DNA of 13,058 bases, from the NCBI GenBank assembly GCA_938049125.1, contig CALICR010000125.1:1-13058 (forward strand), read 5' to 3'. A program made the position numbers and the translations under genes. The notes beneath the pieces were generated by a model. The model saw only the letters and a list, made by a program, of their open reading frames with translations, did not search any database and was not told the origin of the DNA. Numbering within the stretch: the first letter of the stretch is position 1; each line of letters begins with the position of its first letter. The stretch comes from an uncultured Clostridia bacterium. GTDB taxonomy: Bacteria; Bacillota; Clostridia; Oscillospirales; Oscillospiraceae. Positions 7,941 to 13,058 of this stretch are shown in pieces.

Positions 7941-8029
7941 AAAAAAGGACATACCACCCCTCCGGAGGGGCTGCCGCAGCCCGCGCTGCGCACGGGTCCC
8001 TAAACACAGTCTCCGAAGTTGGTATGCCC
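7941..8029 (-). terminator. Intrinsic terminator of the ZTP riboswitch, with enlarged branched loop
   Basis: The RNA segment GGGCAUACCA (8029-8020) pairs with UGGUAUGUCC (7956-7947), which is followed at once by six U (7946-7941). The upstream arm is also the 3' strand of riboswitch helix P3, so terminator and ligand-bound aptamer exclude each other. The 63 bases between the arms can fold into three further GC-rich hairpins: CCCGUGC/GCGCGGG, GCUG/CAGC and CCCCU/AGGGG. The predicted outcome is read-through into purE when ZTP is bound. Confidence 0.8.
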
Positions 8030-8113
8030 AGACGGCCGGCATCCGGCGCCTGGCCGGACTCTCCTCCCTGCTCCCGTGTGGTGGTTTCCACTAGTTCCGT
8101 CAGTCACAGGGGG
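8021..8113 (-). ncRNA. ZTP riboswitch (pfl motif)
   Basis: Read as RNA, the leader carries the hallmarks of the ZTP/ZMP-sensing pfl motif. P1 pairs CCCUG (8111-8107) with CAGGG (8070-8066). The 5' segment GUGACUGACGGAAC is followed by P2, a GUGG/CCAC stem with an AAA loop (8091-8081), then ACGGGAGC and, after a linker, the loop CCGUCUGGGCA. The pseudoknot is a five-pair match of GACGG (8101-8097) with CCGUC (8035-8031); relative to the usual GGC/GCC both sides have changed together. P3 can form from GGAUGCC (8044-8038) and GGCAUACC (8028-8021) with one bulged A. The linker can also form a UCCGGC/GCCGGA hairpin that competes with the base of P3. Position before a purine operon and overlap with a terminator both fit. 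Confidence 0.92.
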
Positions 8114-8126
8114 ATCAACTGCCACC

Positions 8127-8155
8127 AGTATAGCATGGTTCCCCGGATTTGCCAA
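8127..8155 (-). promoter_or_regulatory. Sigma-A promoter of the purine operon
   Basis: On the minus strand TTGGCA (8155-8150) and TATACT (8132-8127) are separated by exactly 17 bases, giving five of six matches in each box to the sigma-A consensus. Transcription would begin near 8120, only a few bases before riboswitch helix P1, which supports both calls. The mRNA leader before purE would be about 200 bases. Confidence 0.85.
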
Positions 8156-8275
8156 GGGCAGCGGGCCGAAAATTTTATCCGGAAATCCGGCGTCCGCTTT
8201 GTCGATTCAGCCAAATCCGTCCAAAAGTATCGGAAAAAACTCCGATTTTCTCCGCAGAATTTTCATCGCTTCGAC

Positions 8276-8318
8276 AAAAAATCCGGCGGAGCCGCCCCGC
8301 ATGGGGAAGCTCCGCCGG
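8276..8318 (-). terminator. Rho-independent terminator after the ABC/M20 operon
   Basis: In the minus-strand RNA, CCGGCGGAGC (8318-8309) and GCUCCGCCGG (8292-8283) form a perfect ten-pair stem; CCCC and GGGG in the loop can extend it. After one A comes a run of six U (8281-8276). It lies 14 bases beyond the M20 stop codon and separates the transporter operon from the purine operon downstream. Confidence 0.92.
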
Positions 8319-8331
8319 TCTTCGATTCTGT

Positions 8332-9765
8332 TCAGACCGCAGACTCCGGCTTCGTGTCCGCCTCCAGGGGACAGTCGTAGCCGGCCCGGGCCGTGCGGGA
8401 AAATTCCTCCCGCGCCGCCGCCAGCAGTGCGCCGTCCTGCATCAGCGTCTCCGCTGCGCCCGCCAGCACCGCCGCCGCGTAGAGGAGGCCCTTGTGGGCG
8501 ATGGACGTCTTGCCGATGGAGACGTTCTGCCAGGAGTGGCCCGGCGCGCCGGAGGTCCAGGTGACCGCCGTGAACTGGGCCGTCGGCGTCAGCCAGCTGA
8601 CGTCGCCCACGTCCGTAGAGCCGGGGTTCAGCACGTTCGAATGGACGTAGGGCATCACGAAGCCGTTGAGCGGGGCCGTGCCGCCCCGGCTCTCCCGGTC
8701 CACGAAGGCCCGGTCCGCCTCGCTCCAGCCCTCGCCACAGCCGGGCAGGCCGTCGTGGGGATAGGTCACCGCCAGCTGCGCCGCGAACTGCTCCTCCTCC
8801 GCCGTGTAGACGGGCAGGGGCACGGTCCGGAGCGTCCGGTCCAGCAGTTCCTCGATCACGCGGTTGGAGAGCGTGCTGGACGTGCCGTCGATCTGGCGCC
8901 AGGAGACCTCGGTCTCCGTCATCAGGGCCGCGCCCTGGGCGATCTTGTGGACCCTGGCCAGCAGCTTCTTGGCGCTGCGGACGCAGTCACCGCGCACCAT
9001 GTAGAGCACCCGGGCATGGGGCTGGACCACGTTGGGCGACGCGCCGCCCGCGTCCAGCACCGCGTAGTGGATGGACGCCGTTCTCGGCATATGTTCCCGC
9101 AGGAACTGGACGCCCAGGTTCATCAGCTCCATGGCGTCCAGGGCCGAGCGGCCCTGCTCCGGGCTGTTCGCCGCGTGGGCGGCGACGCCGCGGAATTCAT
9201 ACTCGAACTGGAGCGTGGCCGCGTTGGAGCCGGTGGTCACCTGGTTCGCATCGCCGGGGTGCCAGCAGAGCGCCGCGTCCAGGTCCCGGAACAGGCCGTC
9301 CCGGGCCATGAAGGCCTTGCCCGCGCAGCCCTCCTCGCCGGGGCAGCCGTAGAACACCACGGTGCCGCCGCACTTCCCGGTCTCGATGAGGTGCTTCACC
9401 GCGGCGGCGGCCGCCAGCGACGCCGCGCCCAGCAGGTTATGTCCGCAGCCGTGGCCGTTCCCGCCCGCGGTCAGGGGGCGGCAGACCGTCTCCTCTGCCG
9501 CCTGGGACAGGGACGCCAGGGCGTCGAACTCGCCGAGGATGCCGATGACGGGCTTTCCGCTGCCATAGCGGCCCAGGAAGGCCGTGGGCAGCCCGGCCAG
9601 GTGGTTCTCCACCTTGAAGCCGAGGTCCTCGAGGCAGCGGAGATAGGCCTCCGCCGAGCGGTACTCCTGCATGGAAAGCTCTGCCAGGCCCCAGATCTCG
9701 TCGCTGAGGTCCAGAAATGTCTTCCGGTTTTCGTTTAAGTAAGAGAGGATCTCCAGAGTATCCAT
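8332..9765 (-). CDS. M20 family amidohydrolase, AbgB-like
   Basis: This 477-residue zinc-type hydrolase resembles the p-aminobenzoyl-glutamate hydrolase B subunit and related M20D amidohydrolases, which cleave amide-linked amino acids from small conjugates. Visible are ILGEFDAL (76-83), the metal-binding GHGCGHNLLG (104-113), CPGEEGCAGKAFMARDG (141-157) with Glu144-Glu145, CWHP (167-170), the lid-domain AAHAANSPE (195-203), and GSTDVGDVSWLTPT (382-395) with GAPGHSWQ (406-413). No signal peptide is seen, so it should be cytoplasmic. The ATG at 9763-9765 is preferred, 2 bases after the ATPase stop; a GTG at 9769-9771 overlapping that stop is possible. As the last gene of an amino-acid-type importer operon it probably acts on the imported compound. 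The true substrate cannot be read from the sequence. Confidence 0.9.
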   Translation of the reverse strand: MDTLEILSYLNENRKTFLDLSDEIWGLAELSMQEYRSAEAYLRCLEDLGFKVENHLAGLPTAFLGRYGSGKPVIGILGEFDALASLSQAAEETVCRPLTAGGNGHGCGHNLLGAASLAAAAAVKHLIETGKCGGTVVFYGCPGEEGCAGKAFMARDGLFRDLDAALCWHPGDANQVTTGSNAATLQFEYEFRGVAAHAANSPEQGRSALDAMELMNLGVQFLREHMPRTASIHYAVLDAGGASPNVVQPHARVLYMVRGDCVRSAKKLLARVHKIAQGAALMTETEVSWRQIDGTSSTLSNRVIEELLDRTLRTVPLPVYTAEEEQFAAQLAVTYPHDGLPGCGEGWSEADRAFVDRESRGGTAPLNGFVMPYVHSNVLNPGSTDVGDVSWLTPTAQFTAVTWTSGAPGHSWQNVSIGKTSIAHKGLLYAAAVLAGAAETLMQDGALLAAAREEFSRTARAGYDCPLEADTKPESAV

Positions 9766-9767
9766 AG

Positions 9768-10547
9768 TCACAGCACCTTCGAGAGAAAATCCTTGAGACG
9801 CGGGTGCTGGGGGTTGCCGAAGATGTCCTCGGGCGTGCCCTGCTCCAGCAGCTTGCCGTCGGCCATGAAGAGGACGCGGTTGCCGACCTCGCGGGCGAAG
9901 CCCATCTCGTGGGTCACGACCACCATGGTCATGCCGTCGTGGGCCAGCTCCTTCATGACGTCCAGGACCTCGCCGACCATCTCCGGATCGAGGGCCGACG
10001 TCGGCTCGTCGAAGAGCATCACGTCCGGCTCCATACACAGGGCGCGGACGATGGCCACGCGCTGCTTCTGGCCGCCGGAGAGCTGGATGGGATAGGTCCC
10101 GGCACGGTCCGCCAGGCCGACGCGCTCCAGCAGGGCCATGGCCTTGGCCTCGGCCTGCTCCTTCGGCATCTTCTTCACCTGCATGGGGGCGATGGTCAGG
10201 TTCTCGAGCACCGTCTTGTGGGGGAAGAGGTTGAAGTGCTGGAATACCATGCCCATGCGCTGGCGGTGCTTGTCTAGGTCCAGCTTCACGAGCTTGCCCG
10301 AGGCGTCTGGCACCTTTTTCTTCGTGATGTCCACGCCCTCGAAGATGATGGAGCCCTCCGTGGGCACCTCCAGCAGGTTCAGGCTGCGGAGGAACGTGGA
10401 CTTGCCGGAGCCGGACGGGCCGATGACGACCATGACGTCGCCCTGGTTGATGTCCACGCTGACGTCGTCCAGCGCCTTGATCTTGCCCTTGTGGTAATAT
10501 TTCTTGAGGTGCTGGACCTCGATCATTTTTTTAGCGCTTGTCGCCAC
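9768..10547 (-). CDS. Polar amino acid ABC transporter, ATP-binding protein
   Basis: This 259-residue ATPase of the GlnQ/HisP type energises the importer encoded upstream. It has Walker A GPSGSGKST (43-51), Q-loop Gln103 within MVFQHFNLFPH (100-110), signature LSGGQKQR (156-163), Walker B VMLFDEPTSALD (176-187) and H-loop His213. A stretch around residues 78-92 (VPDASGKLVKLDLDK) is a little longer than in the shortest GlnQ proteins. The start is GTG at 10545-10547: AAAGGAG lies 8 bases upstream inside the permease gene, whereas the later in-frame ATG at 10524-10526 has no ribosome binding site. The resulting 17-base overlap with the permease suggests coupled synthesis. The family is certain; the transported substrate is not. 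Confidence 0.96.
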   Translation of the reverse strand: MATSAKKMIEVQHLKKYYHKGKIKALDDVSVDINQGDVMVVIGPSGSGKSTFLRSLNLLEVPTEGSIIFEGVDITKKKVPDASGKLVKLDLDKHRQRMGMVFQHFNLFPHKTVLENLTIAPMQVKKMPKEQAEAKAMALLERVGLADRAGTYPIQLSGGQKQRVAIVRALCMEPDVMLFDEPTSALDPEMVGEVLDVMKELAHDGMTMVVVTHEMGFAREVGNRVLFMADGKLLEQGTPEDIFGNPQHPRLKDFLSKVL

Positions 10548-11244
10548 GGCTCATTCTCCTTTCGAAATATCCGATGACCTTGGAGGTGGGGAACGTCAGG
10601 CAGAAGTACAGGACGCTGGCCACGATCAGCGGCTGGATGATGATGAACGTCGCGCCCTGGACGATCTGGCTGGCATACATGATCTCGTACATGCCGATGT
10701 AGGCGCAGACGGAGGATTCCTTGATGATGGTCACGAACTCGTTGGCGATGGCCGGGAGGATGTTCTTGATGGCCTGGGGCAGGACGATGAGCTTCATGGT
10801 CATGCCCTGGGTCATGCCGAGGCTCCGGGCCGCCTCGGTCTGGCCGTAGTCGATGGAGGCGATGCCGGCGCGGATGGTCTCCGAGAGGTATGCGCCGGAG
10901 TTCAGCGACAGGGCCACGATGCCGGGGATGAAGCGGGACATGTCAATGTAGCCGAGGATCGTTGTCGTGGGCAGGAATTTGCCCAGGGCATCCCGGGCGA
11001 AGATGCCGTAGAAGACGATGAAGAGCTGGACCAGCATCGGCGTGCCGCGGATGAACTCCACATAGGCCGCCGCGATGCCGCGGGGGATGGGCGACTTGCT
11101 GCGCCGCAGCAGGGCCAGCAGCAGGGCCAGGATGAAGCCGAAGAGGACGGTGAAGAAGCTGAGCATCACCGTGTAGAGAACGCCCTGGCCGAAGGCCACG
11201 CGGTATTCCCACATTTTCGCAAGCTTTGTCATAAAATCGCTCAT
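10531..11244 (-). CDS. Polar amino acid ABC transporter, permease protein
   Basis: This 237-residue membrane protein belongs to the His/Glu/Gln/Arg permease family. Hydrophobic stretches lie at about residues 20-46, 58-82, 103-120, 160-175 and 198-217, consistent with the usual five-segment core. The EAA loop that docks on the ATPase is EAARSLGMTQGMTMKLIVLP (137-156), and FIRGTPMLVQLFIVFYG (64-80) is the conserved block of this family. The ATG at 11242-11244 has AAAGGA 9 bases upstream. The frame stays open upstream to about 11559, but that part crosses the intercistronic hairpins and the end of the binding-protein gene and looks like no protein. Only one permease gene is present, so the channel is probably a homodimer. 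Confidence 0.95.
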   Translation of the reverse strand: MSDFMTKLAKMWEYRVAFGQGVLYTVMLSFFTVLFGFILALLLALLRRSKSPIPRGIAAAYVEFIRGTPMLVQLFIVFYGIFARDALGKFLPTTTILGYIDMSRFIPGIVALSLNSGAYLSETIRAGIASIDYGQTEAARSLGMTQGMTMKLIVLPQAIKNILPAIANEFVTIIKESSVCAYIGMYEIMYASQIVQGATFIIIQPLIVASVLYFCLTFPTSKVIGYFERRMSRGDKR

Positions 11245-11284
11245 AACGGAGGTTCCTTTCTCGTTGTGATTCCTTCGTCCAGGA

Positions 11285-11369
11285 CAGATCTCGGACACCG
11301 CGCCCGGGGTCTCAGATCTGCCCTGCAGCCAGGGCGCACCCCGAGCCCCCGGAAAGGGGTTCGGGGTGC
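11285..11369 (-). other. Three tandem hairpins in the binding-protein/permease gap
   Basis: The 142-base gap between the two coding regions is mostly inverted repeats. The first pairs 11285-11291 with 11314-11320 (CAGATCT/AGATCTG) plus an inner GAC/GTC. The second pairs 11320-11325 with 11330-11335 (GCCCTG/CAGGGC). The third pairs 11336-11344 with 11361-11369 (GCACCCCGA/TCGGGGTGC) plus an inner CCCC/GGGG. None is followed by a U-run on the minus strand, so they are not ordinary terminators. They probably protect the upstream binding-protein message or dampen downstream expression. Confidence 0.75.
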
Positions 11370-11386
11370 CTGTCCGCAGTCTATGC

Positions 11387-12310
11387 TTATTCTTCCGCAG
11401 AGATCTCCTGGGCCTTGTCGGAGGTGGCCAGCTCGTTGGCCTCGGCGACATACTGGTCCATGGTGCCGTTCGCAAGCAGTTCGTCGATGACGGCGTTGAC
11501 GGCGTCCACCATGGCGGTGTTGCCCTTCTGGATGGCAACGCAGGAGCCTTCGGCGTCATAGGGGACCTCCCAGGCGACGGCCAGCTCGGGGTTGGTCTTG
11601 ATGTAGTTCTCAGCCACGGCGGTCTCCATAAAGGCGGCCTCGCACTTGCCCTCCTTCAGGTCGGAGATGATGGTGGTGACGGCCTTGATGCCGGTGATCT
11701 TCGCGTTGGGGGTGTTCTCCTCGGCCAGGCCGTACTGGATGGAGCCGGTCTGGGCCTCGACGGTCAGGCCGTCAAAGTCGGAGAATTCGCTGTACTTGTC
11801 CTTGTCCTCAGCCCGGACCATGAGGCACTGCGTGCCGACGTAGTAGGTCTTGGAGAAATCGGTGGTCTCCAGACGTTCGGGGTCCGGAGAGAAGCCGGAG
11901 ATGGCCAGGTCGATGGTGCCGGTCTGGAGCTCGAGGAGCAGGGCGTCGAAGGACAGGGGCTGCATCTTCAGCTCGAGGCCATAGTAGTCGGCGATGGCCT
12001 GGGCCAGGGCGACGTCGAAGCCGACCATGGTCATGGAGCCGTCGTCCTCGACGATGTAGAACTCATAGGGGGCGAAGTCGGGGGAGGTGCCGACGGTCAG
12101 GACGCCGGGGGTCGCGGTCTCGAAGGGGGCCTCGGTCTTGGCGGTGTCGTCCTCGGCCTCGTCCTTCGCCGTGTCCTTAGCCTCGTCCGCGGCGGCGGTG
12201 TCGTTTGCGGCGGTGTCTTCCTTCGCGGTGTCACCCGTCTTACTGCCGCAGGCGGTCAGCATGGACAGCAGCATCAGCGCCGCCAGCAGGATGGCAAGCA
12301 TCTTTTTCAT
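11387..12310 (-). CDS. Polar amino acid ABC transporter, substrate-binding lipoprotein
   Basis: This 307-residue protein is the extracellular ligand receptor of the importer. A lipoprotein signal peptide ends in the lipobox LTAC with Cys21. A low-complexity tether follows (residues 22-66), rich in Asp, Thr, Ala and Lys, with DTA occurring five times. The bacterial extracellular solute-binding family 3 domain begins near residue 68: LTVGTSPDFAPYEF (71-84), GFDVALAQAIADYYGLE (97-113) and the ligand-contact region SGFSPDPERLETTDFS. These indicate a polar amino acid or a small amino-acid-like ligand. The ATG at 12308-12310 has AAAGGAG 9 bases upstream. As first gene behind a consensus promoter it should be the most strongly expressed gene of the operon. 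The exact ligand is unknown. Confidence 0.95.
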   Translation of the reverse strand: MKKMLAILLAALMLLSMLTACGSKTGDTAKEDTAANDTAAADEAKDTAKDEAEDDTAKTEAPFETATPGVLTVGTSPDFAPYEFYIVEDDGSMTMVGFDVALAQAIADYYGLELKMQPLSFDALLLELQTGTIDLAISGFSPDPERLETTDFSKTYYVGTQCLMVRAEDKDKYSEFSDFDGLTVEAQTGSIQYGLAEENTPNAKITGIKAVTTIISDLKEGKCEAAFMETAVAENYIKTNPELAVAWEVPYDAEGSCVAIQKGNTAMVDAVNAVIDELLANGTMDQYVAEANELATSDKAQEISAEE

Positions 12311-12340
12311 AATTCTTATCTCCTTTAAATTTATGTATCC

Positions 12341-12355
12341 CGGCGGTGTCCGCCG
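12341..12355 (-). other. Small hairpin in the binding-protein 5' leader
   Basis: CGGCGG and CCGCCG flank a three-base loop, forming a perfect six-pair stem inside the predicted leader of about 57 bases, 13 to 27 bases downstream of the expected transcription start. It is too small to be a known riboswitch and has no U-run. It may simply stabilise the 5' end. Confidence 0.5.
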
Positions 12356-12373
12356 TCTCTTGAATATGTATGC

Positions 12374-12402
12374 ATTATAGCGCGCATATTATTCGTTGTC
12401 AA
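12374..12402 (-). promoter_or_regulatory. Consensus sigma-A promoter of the ABC/M20 operon
   Basis: On the minus strand a perfect TTGACA (12402-12397) and a perfect TATAAT (12379-12374) are 17 bases apart. Transcription should start near 12367. All 12 consensus bases match, which predicts strong basal transcription unless a repressor acts; ATGCAT and GCATATT words overlap the promoter (see findings). Confidence 0.93.
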
Positions 12403-12486
12403 GCGAAGAAGCGCCTTAATTTCTCCTGGTTTTTCCGATTTTCCCTGTTCAAATTGCACAGTTGCTGTGTTTCTCCCCTGTTTTAT

Positions 12487-12515
12487 ATGCATATTCTAAT
12501 GAATAAATGCATATT
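12487..12515 (+). repeat. Direct repeat ATGCATATT, 20-base period, in the divergent intergenic region
   Basis: ATGCATATT occurs at 12487-12495 and again at 12507-12515, starts 20 bases apart, roughly two helical turns. Its parts recur at the transporter promoter: ATGCAT at 12370-12375 and GCATATT at 12384-12390. The rest of this gap holds a CACAG-TTG-CTGTG dyad at 12457-12469 and the ribosome binding site of the plus-strand gene. No RNA gene or small protein is convincing here. Confidence 0.6.
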
Positions 12516-12591
12516 GGAGCATTTCGCACGCCCCCGGTCCCATTTAGGCCTGCGCCGCATATGCTGATAGGAGAAAAGGAGGCGGTTTTTC

Positions 12592-13058
12592 ATGGACATC
12601 ACCTATTTCCTCGGGGCCAACAGCGCCGGGGGCTTCTTCTCCCACTACGGCCAGCTCCGCGCCGTGAGCGGGGCCATGCTGCGCATCCTCAAGGGCGGGC
12701 CGGGCTGCGGCAAATCCACGCTGATGAAAAAAGTCGCGCGCCGGGCCGAACAGCTGGGCTTCCAGCCCGAGGCCATCCTCTGCTCCTCGGACCCGGACTC
12801 GCTGGACGGCGTGGCGGTCCCGGAGCTGGGCTACGCCGTAGTGGACGGCACTGCGCCCCACGTCGTGGAGCCGCCGCTCTGCGGCTGCGGCACGGGCTAC
12901 CTCGACCTCAGCGCGGGCTACCGGACCGAAGGTCTTGCGGGCAGCGCGACGGCGCTCCGGGCCATCCAGGCCGCGGGGCAGGCCTGCTATCCCGCCGCCA
13001 CGGCCTGTCTGCGGGCGGCGGCGGACCTGGAGCCGCTGGCGGCGGAAATTCTCGCCCA
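12592..13058 (+). CDS. P-loop ATPase of unknown function (partial, runs off window)
   Basis: The first 155 codons are present. The protein starts MDITYFLGANSAGGFFSHYG and has a clear Walker A, GGPGCGKSTLMKK (residues 35-47), then LCSSDPDSLDGVAVPEL (63-79) and the motif VVDGTAPHVVEP (83-94). This combination resembles an uncharacterised ATP-binding family conserved in Firmicutes, labelled PRK06851 as I recall it; I know of no established role. AAGGAGG lies 9 bases before the ATG, which fixes the start. It is transcribed divergently from the transporter operon. Cysteines are frequent (Cys39, 64, 103, 105 and others). A protein-coding gene is certain; the family is likely; the function is unknown. 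Confidence 0.85.
   Translation, partial: MDITYFLGANSAGGFFSHYGQLRAVSGAMLRILKGGPGCGKSTLMKKVARRAEQLGFQPEAILCSSDPDSLDGVAVPELGYAVVDGTAPHVVEPPLCGCGTGYLDLSAGYRTEGLAGSATALRAIQAAGQACYPAATACLRAAADLEPLAAEILA

Noticed and set aside
8166..8174. PurR-type PurBox upstream of the purine promoter (CCGAAAATT)
   Set aside because: Only one imperfect copy is seen; the conserved C after CCGAA is missing and there is no second inverted box, whereas the riboswitch already explains control.
8156..8275. Possible small RNA or extra terminator in the gap between operons (ATCGGA/TCCGAT hairpin at 8230-8247, CCGGAAATCCGG at 8180-8191)
   Set aside because: The stems are short, there is no adequate U-run or promoter, and the strong terminator at 8276-8318 already lies upstream. 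I see nothing else in this stretch.
10531..11559. A 342-residue permease with a long N-terminal extension
   Set aside because: The extension reads through the hairpin gap and the end of the binding-protein gene; the conserved permease begins at MSDFM with its own ribosome binding site at 11244.
12370..12567. A 65-codon plus-strand frame in the divergent intergenic region
   Set aside because: It starts inside the -10 region of the transporter promoter, has no ribosome binding site, and its translation shows no domain or conserved feature.
12544..12861. A 105-codon minus-strand frame opposite the P-loop ATPase
   Set aside because: It is antisense to a clear Walker A protein and shows no ribosome binding site or recognisable domain.
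1..13058. CRISPR arrays, tRNA or rRNA genes, insertion sequences, phage or defence genes
   Set aside because: None is seen: no regularly spaced repeats, no tRNA-like cloverleaf, no transposase or integrase motifs, and coding density and composition are even throughout.

Overview
The window looks like a chromosomal segment of a GC-rich Gram-positive anaerobe, most likely a Clostridia member of the Oscillospirales type. This is inferred from the very GC-rich coding sequence, strong AAGGAGG-type ribosome binding sites, sigma-A promoters confined to short AT-rich gaps, an Fe-S type PurF and a clostridial-type PurN. No database search was possible, so the taxonomy is a judgement.

Region 1 (1-8155, minus strand) is a de novo purine operon. 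It is transcribed from a sigma-A promoter at 8127-8155 through a ZTP (pfl-motif) riboswitch and an overlapping intrinsic terminator. The gene order is purE, purC, purF, purM, purN, a PurO-type IMP cyclohydrolase, a stand-alone AICAR transformylase (purH), purD and the 5' end of purL, which leaves the window at base 1. Several junctions are ATGA or longer overlaps, so translation is probably coupled. Every step from PRPP to IMP is represented except purB; there is also no purK beside purE. The last two steps, normally one bifunctional PurH protein, are split between two adjacent genes. The riboswitch senses ZTP, derived from ZMP/AICAR, the substrate of the AICAR transformylase encoded here. The likely logic is that ZMP builds up when 10-formyl-THF or this enzyme is limiting, ZTP rises, and the operon is read through.

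Region 2 (8276-12402, minus strand) is a second operon with a perfect consensus sigma-A promoter. It encodes a polar amino-acid-type ABC importer (lipoprotein binding protein, permease, ATPase) followed by an AbgB-like M20 amidohydrolase, and ends in a strong intrinsic terminator. The gap between the binding-protein and permease genes is filled by three tandem hairpins. A plausible reading is import of an amino acid or small N-acyl amino-acid conjugate followed by cytoplasmic hydrolysis.

Region 3 (12403-13058) is an AT-rich divergent intergenic region with repeated ATGCAT/GCATATT words. It is followed by the 5' end of a plus-strand P-loop ATPase gene of a family whose function I do not know; it runs off the window.

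Most of the window is well-understood metabolism. The points worth a second look are the riboswitch and its enlarged terminator, the split PurH arrangement, the hairpin cluster, and the divergent control region.
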